Below are positions 26,375-35,099 of a DNA stretch of 64,000 bases, piece by piece. The stretch lies in assembly GCF_003056335.1 (NCBI RefSeq), contig NZ_PYWA01000002.1, positions 1 through 64,000 of the forward strand. Reading direction: 5' to 3'. The position numbers and the translations under genes are program-made. How positions within the stretch are numbered: the stretch's first letter is position 1; the number at the start of each line of letters is the position of its first letter. This DNA is from Paracoccus indicus (GTDB taxonomy: Bacteria > Pseudomonadota > Alphaproteobacteria > Rhodobacterales > Rhodobacteraceae). The notes beneath the pieces were generated by a model. That model saw only the letters and a program-made list of their open reading frames with translations. It did not search any database and had not been told where the DNA came from.

Positions 26375-26874
26375 CAGACCAGCTCCACCCGGTCGTAGCA
26401 TATGAGATCAGGTGCGTTGGCCGTATCGGGTTCATTGACCCCATTGTCAGGCTCCTTAATCGCACTTGTGGTCTCGGGCGCGTCCGGTTCGTCGAGCACA
26501 TTGCGCATGCCGAGCGGGTCGACCTCTAGGCCGAACATAAAATCGAGCTTTCCATCACACGCCTGAGCATAGCGCATTACGCTGTCGATGTTCGGCAGAT
26601 GCCCGATCGGGCTCTCCATCCGTGAAATCATTGCCTGGGTCAAAGGGCGTCCATGCTTCCTTGAGGCTCGCTGCAGGTCGGACTGGGTCATATTTCGCTT
26701 CTTGCGCATGGCCCGCAATGCCAGTGCGATACTGGCTTTGGCTTGATTGCGGTCCAGAACAGCTGCGCCTTCGGGGTTCGCCTCGCGCATCCGCTCAAAG
26801 ATGGGGTCGTGATTTTTGAACATGGCGTCATGGGCTTCGCCGCCACCGCCACCGCAGTCTGGCATCCTGGTCAT
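26374..26874 (-). CDS. XRE-type HTH regulator
   Basis: A 166-residue protein. After a Gly-rich N-terminus (PDCGGGGGEAHDAMF) comes a helix-turn-helix of the Cro/C1 type at about residues 55-115 (IALALRAMRKKRNMTQSDLQ, RPLTQAMISRMESPIGHLP, IDSVMRYAQACDGKLDFMFG). The C-terminal third is acidic and probably disordered. The layout resembles HigA/MqsA-like antitoxin regulators. The start at MTRMPDC (26874) is preferred over 26916, but this is not certain. It is followed by a small membrane protein with a one-base overlap. Confidence 0.7.
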   Translation of the reverse strand: MTRMPDCGGGGGEAHDAMFKNHDPIFERMREANPEGAAVLDRNQAKASIALALRAMRKKRNMTQSDLQRASRKHGRPLTQAMISRMESPIGHLPNIDSVMRYAQACDGKLDFMFGLEVDPLGMRNVLDEPDAPETTSAIKEPDNGVNEPDTANAPDLICYDRVELV

Positions 26875-26957
26875 CTGGTATCCTTTCAGTGTGAGCCATG
26901 CCGAGCACTTAGACACGATATATCAACGATGATATAACTTGCAAGTGGTTCAATGGT

Positions 26958-27281
26958 TCACGGGGGACCGTGATGAATAAAATCCGCGGCTGCAGTGGGC
27001 GTATCGGGCGTCGCAGTGAAGCCGTAGAGAGAGATGTCTACATCGCCATTTGGGTTGTTGACGGTAGCCACCAGTCTCCACGAGAGGCAGCCTGATATCT
27101 CAATTGAATAAAGATCGCTCCCAGCAGGACCGCCATGACGTTTTTCACTGCTATCCGGATCATGAGTTTTCAACTCGCAATAGGTGATTGTCGCGCATGC
27201 AGCGCAATCACCGGACATCTTGTTAATGGCATCATAGAAGCTGTCCTCGAAATCCGGATGTATACTGATGTTTCTTCCCAT
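26958..27281 (-). CDS. Unknown 107-residue protein upstream of the XRE regulator
   Basis: The protein has a Cys-containing segment (MSGDCAACATITYCELKTHD) and a C-terminal strand-rich part (SWRLVATVNNPNGDVDISLYG) faintly similar in pattern to RelE/HigB-type toxins, but the match is too weak to assign. It sits 83 bases upstream of the XRE gene on the same strand, the gene order of a HigBA-like toxin-antitoxin pair. Function not known. Confidence 0.45.
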   Translation of the reverse strand: MGRNISIHPDFEDSFYDAINKMSGDCAACATITYCELKTHDPDSSEKRHGGPAGSDLYSIEISGCLSWRLVATVNNPNGDVDISLYGFTATPDTPTAAADFIHHGPP

Positions 27282-27353
27282 AAGCCCCCCTGCATACTGT
27301 TACGGTGCAAGAGCCGCGCATATTTCCGGACGCAGCTTTATAGAGGAGGGCCT

Positions 27354-27611
27354 ATGAACGGCGATATCGCAATAAAAAAGGGCAAATATACGCCCTTTGG
27401 TTTCTCAGATTTCGTCCAAAAGGCGTAGGTCAAAGCGATCTTTAAAGCCCACCTGGACTTCGATCTGCCAATCCCATTTGACGAATGGTTTCGCGGTAGT
27501 TTCACCAAAAAAAAATTGTTGCTAACGAAAGCTATGATCTGGCGTTTACTGGTCTCCACGATGGGAAAATCAGCACATGTAGAATCGCTGAAGCCATCAT
27601 GCTGGATCTAA
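27354..27611 (+). pseudogene. Possible small gene with an internal amber, perhaps cut by the transposon end
   Basis: A good ribosome site (GAGGAGGG) precedes ATG at 27354. The frame runs MNGDIAIKKGKYTPFGFSDF, meets TAG at 27426-27428, and then continues as KAIFKAHLDFDLPIPFDEWF for about 60 more codons to TAA at 27609-27611. The amino-acid pattern looks coding on both sides of the stop, but I recognise no family. The candidate left end of the Tn7-like element (27578) falls inside the frame. Confidence 0.25.
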
Positions 27612-27805
27612 AGCGCACGTATCGGAGGAACAGCAGTTGCCGTTTTATCTGATCACAGACCATCTGGTCCTTTAGATCCGCCAGTGCGCATGATCGCGTG
27701 GCGAAAATGACTGGGATGTTGGAACTCATGTGCAGCAAACTCCAATTCGCTGCACATGAGTTCATCTGATATGATTGCATTGATGGATAGCAATTCGGGC
27801 CTCGG

Positions 27806-28825
27806 ATGAAACTTACGTCTCACTCACGTGCCGCTCAGGTTACATATCAGGACTTGCTACGCATGCATCTTGATGTCGTCAGCTCAGAAGTCCGTGGCAG
27901 CCTCGAGGTGCGCCAGCGCAGTGGGCGAACCTATCTCTATGATCGGTTCCGGGTCGGAACGAAGATGAAGAGCCGTTATCTTGGCGAAGACACCCCTGAA
28001 TTGCGCAGGCGCCTCGCGCGTCAGACAGGTTCGAAGGTGGATGCGCAGGACCGGAAGGTGAGGATGTCGCGTCTTGCACGTATTCTCAAGGCGGAAGGGA
28101 TGATCGCGCCGGATCGGGCAACTGGAAAGCTGTTGCTGGCCTTGGCCCGCGCCGGCCTCTTCCAGCAAGGAGGGATGCTCATCGGAACCGATGCATTTGT
28201 GGTGTATCAGGGCGAACTGGGGGTCAAAATCGTTCCGAACACGCTACCAAGCAATGACGAAAACGGTTCTTTGAACGTCAAGCGGCTCTCGATTGCCGTT
28301 GATGATCAGATGAGGGATTTTCCGGGAAACTTCCAGCGGATGGTAAGTTTCGAGGCTGCCCCGGAGGCGTCCGAGCGCCCGATCTGGAAATGGAGGCAGA
28401 GCGGCAGCGCGGTCGGGATCGAATTCCTGACACCGAGGCTCGGGAAGCAGTGCGCCTTTCCGCTGCCGACCTTTCTTGGGAGTGCACCTGCACTGGACGA
28501 GCTGCACTTCCTGATTGAAAATCCAATTCCCGCGCTGGCACTCTACCGCTCAGGTGTCCTCGTCAAGATCCCGCGACCCGAGCGTTTTGCGATTTACAAG
28601 CTGATGGTTGCCAGCAGGCGGCACGACGGCAAGGGCGCGGCTCAAGCCTCGAAGGATCGTGCTCAGGCTGGCTTTCTCATTCGCGTTCTCGCCGAAGACC
28701 GTCCCGACGATCTGGCGGAGGCCTACGAGCAGGCGCTTTCCCAACGCGAAGAGTGGCGAAAGTCAATCGCTTCAAGTCTCGAGGGTATGCCGGAGACGAA
28801 GCACTATCTGGGCGGCCTAGCGTAA
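27806..28825 (+). CDS. GSU2403-type nucleotidyltransferase-fold protein (transposon cargo)
   Basis: A 339-residue protein of the NTP_transf_8/GSU2403 type. An N-terminal helical region of about 115 residues is followed by the nucleotidyltransferase core (GGMLIGTDAFVVYQGELGVK) and the characteristic C-terminal block VKIPRPERFAIYKLMVASRR with KDRAQAGFLIRVLAEDRPDD. In relatives a T-x-DID-type metal motif follows the core; here the corresponding region reads NVKRLSIAVDDQM, so the usual Asp pair is not clearly preserved. The biochemical role of the family is unknown; the fold is shared with AbiEii-like toxins. Its place at the left of the Tn7-like element suggests a defence or stability cargo. Confidence 0.75.
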   Translation: MKLTSHSRAAQVTYQDLLRMHLDVVSSEVRGSLEVRQRSGRTYLYDRFRVGTKMKSRYLGEDTPELRRRLARQTGSKVDAQDRKVRMSRLARILKAEGMIAPDRATGKLLLALARAGLFQQGGMLIGTDAFVVYQGELGVKIVPNTLPSNDENGSLNVKRLSIAVDDQMRDFPGNFQRMVSFEAAPEASERPIWKWRQSGSAVGIEFLTPRLGKQCAFPLPTFLGSAPALDELHFLIENPIPALALYRSGVLVKIPRPERFAIYKLMVASRRHDGKGAAQASKDRAQAGFLIRVLAEDRPDDLAEAYEQALSQREEWRKSIASSLEGMPETKHYLGGLA

Positions 28826-29645
28826 CCCGGTGCAATGGGGGCCATGTCCGGCGTCGGCCTGGGATCGTCTATGAGAATTCATTCGCATCGAGTTCGCTAG
28901 TCACATTTTCAGTCTTGTCAACGCCTTGCGAAACTTTCTATGGTGTAGCCATGATCCTGAGCTCACCCATCTTGCTGATGTCTATGCTGCGCAACTCTGC
29001 AGCCGTTAATGCTCATCAGAGTGTTGCGAGCGGTCGAATCACCGCAGTGCGGATGACTGACCAGTTGATCTTAGATGCAGGCCTTCGCGCTCTAAGCGTG
29101 CTCCGTTCTGCATCAGCTACTTCAATAATATAATTCGAGGCACTCGCTTTCGCATTTCCTTGTGGGAGATGTCGATGGCGCGGCCGCACAGATATTTGTG
29201 GTTTGCCCATCACGGCGAACTACCTGCTGTCGTGTCCGCTGACCTACCCCCCTTGAGGAAGGCAGGACAGTTCCAATTTTCACAGCAATATACTGAGAAC
29301 AAAGGAGAATTACGAAAAGCGCCGACTTGTGATATGCATTGCCCAATGAAGTCCAGCCGAGGAGATACCGCATGAGCACGTAGAAAAGCAGAACGCCCGA
29401 CCTGCGCCAACAGATCGAGCGTTTCCAGAAGCAGACCTAAATCCGCCAGTTTCTTAGCTTAAGCTTAGCGTTACCTGCTTGGAAGCGCAAGCATTTGGTC
29501 TGTTTTCCTCAAATCCACAGCTGCCAGCGCAAACGCTGATCATCCTGCTTTCGCGGGTTGAAACACCCTGTTTTGCCTACAGCCGCGCATGATCTCCTCG
29601 CCCACTTACGGGCGGGGGGCGGACCCAACATGCTGAGAGACAGAT
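28826..29645. other. 820-base gap in the transposon without a supportable gene
   Basis: No frame here looks coding. Near 29371 a short frame begins MST, meets TAG, and continues KSRTPDLRQQIERFQKQ to another stop; it may be the remains of a small gene. Two short AT-rich stretches (28890-28950 and 29260-29330) might hold promoters for the tns operon. Confidence 0.4.
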
Positions 29646-30323
29646 ATGCTTCAAGACAAAGATGGCTACGCCATCCTCCACGAACCAAGCTTCGCTGATC
29701 GCCGCCCTGCAACGGCCTCCAAAGGTCATTTTACTGGACACATCCTAGTGGGCCCGTGGCCAGGCAGGGTGCTCTACACGGAAAGTTACCTAGAGCACAG
29801 CTGGGCCCACTGCCTGAATGCCGACCGCAAGACGAGGGAACTTCGTGAACAGGTGGCCTTCAAATGGCTAGCTCCATCGGGACAATGGCGGACACACTAT
29901 TTCGACTTGCTTGTAGAGCAAGCCGATGGCACCCGCCTTGCCTGCCCCGTGAAGCCGGAAGCGCGCGTCACGCCGGAATTGGAAGCGGAGATCGCGCTTA
30001 TCGCAAGGCAGGCCGTCGATAGCGGCTTCGCGGATGACGTCCGCCTACTCACCGATGTCGACTTGGATCCGGTCGAGCTGTCGAACGCCAGGTTGATTTA
30101 CAGCGTTCGCAAGCCTGACGCGGAGGCAGACGAGGCCGCCGCCGCCGTGATCGCGCAGATGGGTGGCATCTCCATGGTTTCCGAGCTTGCCGCGGAGATC
30201 GGTCAAGGTGCTCGCGGATATCGCGCGATCATCAGGAGCATCGGTCGTGGGCGCCTGCGCACGACCCGTTACGAGCGCCTTGCTCCGGAGATTGAGGTGT
30301 TTCACGCGGGAGAAGACGAATGA
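29646..30323 (+). CDS. tnsA: TnsA-like endonuclease of a Tn7-like transposon
   Basis: A 225-residue protein. The N-terminal nuclease domain shows YTESYLEHSWAHCLNAD (Glu50), THYFDLLVEQ (Asp87) and ACPVKPEARV (Lys103), arranged as in TnsA (Glu63, Asp114, Lys132 in Tn7). TnsA normally has Gln two residues before the Lys; here it is Pro101. The C-terminal part (from about 150) is a winged-helix region that would contact TnsC. TnsA cuts the 5' strands at the transposon ends so that the element moves by cut-and-paste. Its stop overlaps the tnsB start by four bases. Confidence 0.8.
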   Translation: MLQDKDGYAILHEPSFADRRPATASKGHFTGHILVGPWPGRVLYTESYLEHSWAHCLNADRKTRELREQVAFKWLAPSGQWRTHYFDLLVEQADGTRLACPVKPEARVTPELEAEIALIARQAVDSGFADDVRLLTDVDLDPVELSNARLIYSVRKPDAEADEAAAAVIAQMGGISMVSELAAEIGQGARGYRAIIRSIGRGRLRTTRYERLAPEIEVFHAGEDE

Positions 30324-32461
30324 ATCTGCATTTTGACCCGAACGGGCATCGCTATGCCTTTGGACAGTTCGACCGAGTAACGATCGAAGGCGTCGATTGG
30401 CGCCCGATCAGCAGCAACGAAGTCGGCTACATTATGCGGCGCTGCGATGACGACGGCATCTGCCACCAATTCCCACATGTCGAGTTGAGCCGGCTCGGTT
30501 CGGCAGGGCGGATCCAGACGAACCGCAACCACTTCACCAAAATGGCGGCACAACGACGTCTGGATGAAGGTGACAACTTGATCTCGCTCTTGGACGAGAA
30601 GCAGCAAGAGAGGGTGTTCGCGCGCGCGATCTGGGTTCAAGCCTTCCTGAAACTTGAGGGCGAGAAGAAATGCAAGCGAACCGATGAGGCCATCAAGGCA
30701 AGTATTCGCGAGCTGAGGGTTGAAGCTCTTGAGGCTTGTGCCGAGCTGGCGGGACGCGGCGCTACTCACGCTTCGGCGGGCTTCACCTTTAGAGAAGCGC
30801 CCAGCCCTCGTTCCCTGCGGAAATGGCTGAAGGCCTATGAAGCACATGGACTGGCTGGACTTGCGCTTCGCGAGCACAGGCGCGGCAATCGAGGTCCCGG
30901 ATTTTGCTACACCAGTCGTTCATTGCTGATGGAAGGGGTGAGGAAGTATATGGATCCCGGTCGCCCCACCATGATGACGATCTTCAAGCAGGTCGACGAA
31001 CTGTTCGCACAGTGCAATGCCAAGCGTGAGGAGGACGGCCTTTCGAAGATCCGTCGGCCTAGCCGGGAGGCGGTCCGCCGGGCCATCAACAGCCTTGACC
31101 CATATACTGTGAAACTGAAGCGCGATGGGGCGGCTGCGGCGCGGAAGATGTTCGCTCCGGTTGGAAAAGGTCTTCAACTGACGCGCCCGCTTCAGCGGGT
31201 CGAGCTTGATGAGTGGGACATTGACCTTCTTTCTGTGCTGTCCGACGCAGGGTTGCTCGAGGGTTTTACCGATGAGGAACGAAAGATCTTCGGGCTAGGC
31301 GGGAAAAAGCCGGTGCGATGGAAACTCACTGTCGCAATCTGCGCCACCACAAGGTGCATCCTGGCCATGATCATGACGCCGTCAGCCAAAGCGAGCGCGG
31401 CCGTGCAAGCCCTCAAGATGGTGCTATCGGACAAGGGGGTGCTCTCCACCGCCGTCAGGGCGAACGGGCGGTGGCACATGCACGGTCTTCCCGAGGAGAT
31501 CGTGACAGACTGCGGCTCGGAGTTCAGATCGCAAGAGTTTCAAACTGCTTGTTTTGATCTCGGCATTCCTTCCCTCCGCAGCGTTGCAGGCCTTCCAGAG
31601 CTTCGTGGCGTCATTGAGCGCTTTTTCAGGACCAGTGGCACAAGCCTACTGCCGGAGTTACCTGGGCGCACCTTCTCAAGCATCGCGGAAAAAGGAGACG
31701 CCAATCCGGCAGACCGTGCATGCCTCAACGAGAACGACCTCGCGTTTGTGCTCGTCCGATGGGTTGTGGATGTCTACCACAACACCCTGCACTCGGGTCT
31801 TGACGGTGAGACCCCGCTGCAGTGCTGGGAGCGGCTCACCGCCGAAAATGGTGTTACACCTCCTCCCGACACCCGCACCTCCCGGCGGATCTTAGGCGAG
31901 AAGTTCATGCGGAAGTTGGACAAGACGGGCATCACGGTGTTGGGCGTGCGTTACCACTCCGAGAACCTCGCGGCTTACCTGCGACACCGGAGCAACCGCG
32001 ACTTGGAGGTGCGCTGGTTGCCCAGTGATATCAGCGAGATCGAGGTTCGACTCGACAAGGAGTGGATGACCGTTCCCGCAGTGATAGAGGCAGCGAACGG
32101 TCTCAGCGCGCAACTCTGGACGTCGGCGGTTCGCGACGTTCGGGCTGCCGATCCTGAGCGAGAGCGTTACGACGAGAAGGTCGTGCTCGACGCACTGCGC
32201 GATATCCGGGAACGCTCCGAGTATGCTCAGGCGGCGAAAGGCTTGCTTGTCGATGAGTGGTCCGAAGAGCGTGTGCGCCGGGAGGAACAGAAGCTGATGA
32301 TCGGCTTCCAGACTGGACCCGCACCGAAGAGGTCCGCACGCATGGGTGGGATCGGTCGTTCGGTCGTTCCAGATCGTGACGACACCCTCTCCGCTACCAG
32401 ATCGGCGACCACCGCAAGGCGGGGCACAAGGAACGATGGCGTGTCGAGGTTCGACAAATGA
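30320..32461 (+). CDS. tnsB: TnsB/TniA-like DDE transposase
   Basis: A 713-residue transposase of the Mu/Tn7/Tn5053 type. The N-terminal part (about 90-270) holds the end-binding helix-turn-helix domains (SPRSLRKWLKAYEAHGLAGL). The integrase core has Asp297 in VELDEWDIDL, Asp397 in IVTDCGSEFRS and Glu433 in LRGVIERFFRT. A beta-barrel follows (ILGEKFMRKLDKTGITVLGV), then a basic C-terminal tail likely to bind TnsC. It joins the 3' transposon ends to the target. Both its start and its stop overlap the neighbours by four bases. Confidence 0.92.
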   Translation: MNLHFDPNGHRYAFGQFDRVTIEGVDWRPISSNEVGYIMRRCDDDGICHQFPHVELSRLGSAGRIQTNRNHFTKMAAQRRLDEGDNLISLLDEKQQERVFARAIWVQAFLKLEGEKKCKRTDEAIKASIRELRVEALEACAELAGRGATHASAGFTFREAPSPRSLRKWLKAYEAHGLAGLALREHRRGNRGPGFCYTSRSLLMEGVRKYMDPGRPTMMTIFKQVDELFAQCNAKREEDGLSKIRRPSREAVRRAINSLDPYTVKLKRDGAAAARKMFAPVGKGLQLTRPLQRVELDEWDIDLLSVLSDAGLLEGFTDEERKIFGLGGKKPVRWKLTVAICATTRCILAMIMTPSAKASAAVQALKMVLSDKGVLSTAVRANGRWHMHGLPEEIVTDCGSEFRSQEFQTACFDLGIPSLRSVAGLPELRGVIERFFRTSGTSLLPELPGRTFSSIAEKGDANPADRACLNENDLAFVLVRWVVDVYHNTLHSGLDGETPLQCWERLTAENGVTPPPDTRTSRRILGEKFMRKLDKTGITVLGVRYHSENLAAYLRHRSNRDLEVRWLPSDISEIEVRLDKEWMTVPAVIEAANGLSAQLWTSAVRDVRAADPERERYDEKVVLDALRDIRERSEYAQAAKGLLVDEWSEERVRREEQKLMIGFQTGPAPKRSARMGGIGRSVVPDRDDTLSATRSATTARRGTRNDGVSRFDK

Positions 32462-33420
32462 GCGGTATCGACTATGAGCGGAACGCGCGCATCATGGAGA
32501 AACTGCGCGCGCTCCATGCCAAAGCCCCCCGGGATGACGAGTTTCGGGGCCATTTGGATCGCCTCCTGCGCTGCGATGCCTCCGGCAACCTGACGTCGGA
32601 GGCGGTCAGGTTTTCTGCCACCGCCGAGACGCGCGGTATCCTCGTGGTAGACGGCCCCGGCGGCGGAAAATCCACGACTGTGGCCCATGCGCTGGCGAAG
32701 CATCCGGCCCTCCAGACAGGCGCCCATGGTCCGACCTGGATGGGTGTCAGCGTTCCAAGCCCTGCCACGTTCAAGAGCATGGGCTTCGAAATTCTGCGGC
32801 GCAGCGGCTACCCGTCTGTGTCAGATCGCCGGGAGGCCTGGAGCCTCTGGGACCAGATCAGAACACGCCTCAAGATGTTGGGGATCTCCGTGCTGTGGAT
32901 CGACGAGGCGCATGATCTTTTCTGCAAGGACAGCGCCATGATCCTGCGCGCTTTGAAGTCGCTCATGCAGGGCGACGAGGCTGTCATCGTGATCCTCTCC
33001 GGCACCGAGCGGCTGCACGACATCATCCGCAGCGATCCGCAGGTCCAGCGCCGCTTCTCGACGATGCAGCTGCACCCCGTCTGCGCTGCCACCGACCGCG
33101 AGGACTTCGACGATCTGATCAGGTCCTACTGCAAGGAGGCCGGGCTGGACACAGACCTGTCCGAAAATCTTGTGGCGAGGCTCTTCCACGCGTCCCGCTT
33201 TCGGTTCGGCCGCAGCATCGAGACCACCCTTAACGCCATCGAAGTGGCTCTGGGCGGGGGCGCCGACTGCCTGTCCGATTACCACTTTGCGCAGGCATGG
33301 GCGATGCTGGAAGGCTGTCGGCCGGGAAGGAACGTCTTTCTGGCTGACGACTGGCGCGACATCGATCCTGACAGCACCGATGATGAGCCGCCTGCCAGGC
33401 GGCGCGGGCGGAGGAACTGA
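32458..33420 (+). CDS. tnsC: TnsC/TniB-like AAA+ ATPase
   Basis: A 320-residue AAA+ regulator of transposition. Walker A is GPGGGKST at residues 66-73, Walker B is VLWIDEAHDLF at about 145-155, sensor 1 is VIVILSGTERL and the Arg finger region is DPQVQRRFS. It would polymerise on DNA at the target selected by TniQ and activate TnsAB. The C-terminus is strongly basic (PPARRRGRRN). It overlaps tnsB by four bases and is two bases from tniQ. Confidence 0.92.
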   Translation: MSGIDYERNARIMEKLRALHAKAPRDDEFRGHLDRLLRCDASGNLTSEAVRFSATAETRGILVVDGPGGGKSTTVAHALAKHPALQTGAHGPTWMGVSVPSPATFKSMGFEILRRSGYPSVSDRREAWSLWDQIRTRLKMLGISVLWIDEAHDLFCKDSAMILRALKSLMQGDEAVIVILSGTERLHDIIRSDPQVQRRFSTMQLHPVCAATDREDFDDLIRSYCKEAGLDTDLSENLVARLFHASRFRFGRSIETTLNAIEVALGGGADCLSDYHFAQAWAMLEGCRPGRNVFLADDWRDIDPDSTDDEPPARRRGRRN

Positions 33421-33422
33421 TC

Positions 33423-34910
33423 ATGACGCATCTCTTCCCTCACCTGCCGTTCCACGAAAACGAAACACCCGCCTCTTGGGCAGCCCGCCTTTCCGTTCTG
33501 CACGGCTGTCCCAGCCCGCGGACTTTCCTGTCCGACCACGGGATCGCACCCTCCGACCTGCTTCATGGCCGCCGTGCGGTGATCGATCGGCTGTGTCGTG
33601 CCGCAGGACAGGATGTGGAACCGGTGTGGCGCAATACCGCCTCCTCCACGGGATACCAAAACTTCGTCCTCCGGGGCGAACGCATTCCCGCCTCGATGAT
33701 GGTGCGTGAGGAGACGCGCTTTTGTCCGCTCTGCCTCTTGGAGGATGATCGTCGTGCCGACAATCCCGGTATCGCGCGGCAGGATCGTTTGTCTTGGAGC
33801 CTGCGGGTCGTCACTACCTTTCCGACGCACGGCCTAGCCCTCATCCATCGGGCCCGCGACCACCGGGACAACATGCGCCACAAACTCCTCGTGCATGTCC
33901 CAGAGCGAGCCGAGGCGCTTCTCGATCTTGCGCGGACCGGCCTGCACCGCGAACCCTCGCCCCTGCAAAGCTATGTCCTGGATCGTCTCGATGGTCGCAA
34001 GGGCCCCGAGTGGCTGGACGGCCAGACACTGGAACAGGCAATCAAGGCAACCCAGATGCTCGGCATCGTGATGGCGTTCGGGACGAGCATCAACCTCGGC
34101 TCGATCGATCGAGACGGCTGGGACCTCGCAGGTCGCTCAGGGTGGCAATGGACGTCCGCAGGAAAAGCAGGCCTGCACTCTGCTTTCGACACCTTGCATG
34201 TCTCGGCCATGGACCGAGGGCAAGGCGGACAGAACTACGCCACGGTCTTCGGTCAACTTCATAGGTGGCTGCTGGAGCCGGGCGATCGCTCTGATCACGG
34301 TTCGATCAAGCAGCTCCTGCGAAACTATATTCTGCGGAACATGGACGTGTGTGTCGGGCGGAAGCTGCTGGGCGAACGCGTCCCGCGGCGCCACAAATAT
34401 TCGATCCAGTCGCTGGCGCTGGAGGCCGGCGTCCATCGCCAGACGCTGCGCAAGATCCTTATGGAGCGGCGCCTTATCACTCACAACGATACCGGAAAAT
34501 CCAACTCCATCCTCCTTGTAGATGTCAAACAGGGGCAGGATGCAGCAGCGGCTCTTAGTCGGTCCGTGCCCTTCGTGACGCTGCCCGCAAGGATGAACGC
34601 GACGCGGCCAATCGTCAGTTGCCTGATCGAGCTCGGCTATCTCACTCCGCTGTTCCGTAGCCAAGGAGAGAACAAGCGAGACAAGTGTGGGTTTGACAGC
34701 TGGGAAGTCGATTTCTTGCTGGACCGGCTACACGATCTCGCGCCGGAGATGTCAGATCTGCCGGTGCAGTGGGTGACTCTCACTCAGTGCACGAAGCGTG
34801 CCCGGATTCCGATGTGCGATCTCCTGCAACTGACTTTCTTAGGCGAGGTTAAAAACATCGGTCGTGCCGAAGGCGACCAGGGCTTCAACGCGCTGCGAAT
34901 TGATATCTAA
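33423..34910 (+). CDS. tniQ: TniQ/TnsD-family target-selection protein
   Basis: A 495-residue TniQ-domain protein. The N-terminus PFHENETPASWAARLSVLHG and the zinc-finger region TRFCPLCLLED followed by FPTHGLALIHRA are family hallmarks; the second pair of zinc ligands would be His residues rather than the usual Cys. Helix-turn-helix regions follow, e.g. YSIQSLALEAGVHRQTLRKI. TnsD/TniQ proteins bind DNA or an RNA-guided complex and recruit TnsC. The length is between that of short CAST-type TniQ (about 400) and TnsD (about 510), consistent with direct recognition of an attachment site. Confidence 0.88.
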   Translation: MTHLFPHLPFHENETPASWAARLSVLHGCPSPRTFLSDHGIAPSDLLHGRRAVIDRLCRAAGQDVEPVWRNTASSTGYQNFVLRGERIPASMMVREETRFCPLCLLEDDRRADNPGIARQDRLSWSLRVVTTFPTHGLALIHRARDHRDNMRHKLLVHVPERAEALLDLARTGLHREPSPLQSYVLDRLDGRKGPEWLDGQTLEQAIKATQMLGIVMAFGTSINLGSIDRDGWDLAGRSGWQWTSAGKAGLHSAFDTLHVSAMDRGQGGQNYATVFGQLHRWLLEPGDRSDHGSIKQLLRNYILRNMDVCVGRKLLGERVPRRHKYSIQSLALEAGVHRQTLRKILMERRLITHNDTGKSNSILLVDVKQGQDAAAALSRSVPFVTLPARMNATRPIVSCLIELGYLTPLFRSQGENKRDKCGFDSWEVDFLLDRLHDLAPEMSDLPVQWVTLTQCTKRARIPMCDLLQLTFLGEVKNIGRAEGDQGFNALRIDI

Positions 34911-34962
34911 AAAGTCAGGCGCCTACGAAGCGGATCGCCGCGGCGTCCTCACAACACTTAAT

Positions 34963-34981
34963 TGGCCGCTTCGAGCGGCCA
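34963..34981 (+). terminator. Terminator of the tns operon
   Basis: TGGCCGCT-TCG-AGCGGCCA is a perfect 8-base stem with a 3-base loop followed by TTTTG, 52 bases after the tniQ stop. It is a likely intrinsic terminator inside the right end of the element. Confidence 0.65.
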
Positions 34982-34995
34982 TTTTGTTGAACTTT

Positions 34996-35099
34996 TGATG
35001 GCAACTTTACCTGTGTAAAATGGCAGCATTGTCCGCCTAAGAGCGGATTGGGCACCAGTATTTCTTGAACCTGATGGCACTATTACACGTGTTTCTACA
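34996..35099. repeat. TnsB-binding-type repeats at the right transposon end
   Basis: Two related 20-base units start with TGATGGCA (34996-35015 and 35072-35091; 15 of 20 positions agree) and a third partial unit, AATGGCAGCA, lies near 35019-35028. The array ends at TTTCTACA (35099). Repeated sites near a terminal 5'-TGT/ACA-3' are the usual layout of Tn7-like ends. The remaining 35100-35293 stretch shows nothing but the ribosome site of the next gene. Confidence 0.55.

Larger units (their letters stand above)
27578..35099 (+). mobile_element. Tn7-like transposon (TnsA-TnsB-TnsC-TniQ) with nucleotidyltransferase cargo
   Basis: The transposition genes form one operon: tnsA, tnsB and tnsC overlap by four bases each, and tniQ follows after two bases. 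Right end: TTTCTACA at 35092-35099, preceded by repeats containing TGATGGCA and TGGCAGCA that look like TnsB-binding sites. Candidate left end: TGTAGAATC at 27578, followed by GCCATCA and TTGCCGTTTTA, partial matches to the inverted right-end repeats. No matching 5-base target duplication is visible (GCACA against CTGAT), so the left boundary is a proposal. No Cas12k, Cascade, tnsE or second TniQ is present, so targeting probably relies on TniQ recognising a chromosomal site. Confidence 0.7.

Noticed and set aside
26958..27281. A firm toxin assignment (RelE/HigB) for the 107-residue protein
   Set aside because: Only a short strand pattern resembles the family; conserved catalytic residues cannot be identified.
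27578..35099. CRISPR-associated transposon
   Set aside because: TniQ and TnsABC raised the idea, but there is no cas gene, no repeat-spacer array and no tracrRNA-like structure in the window.
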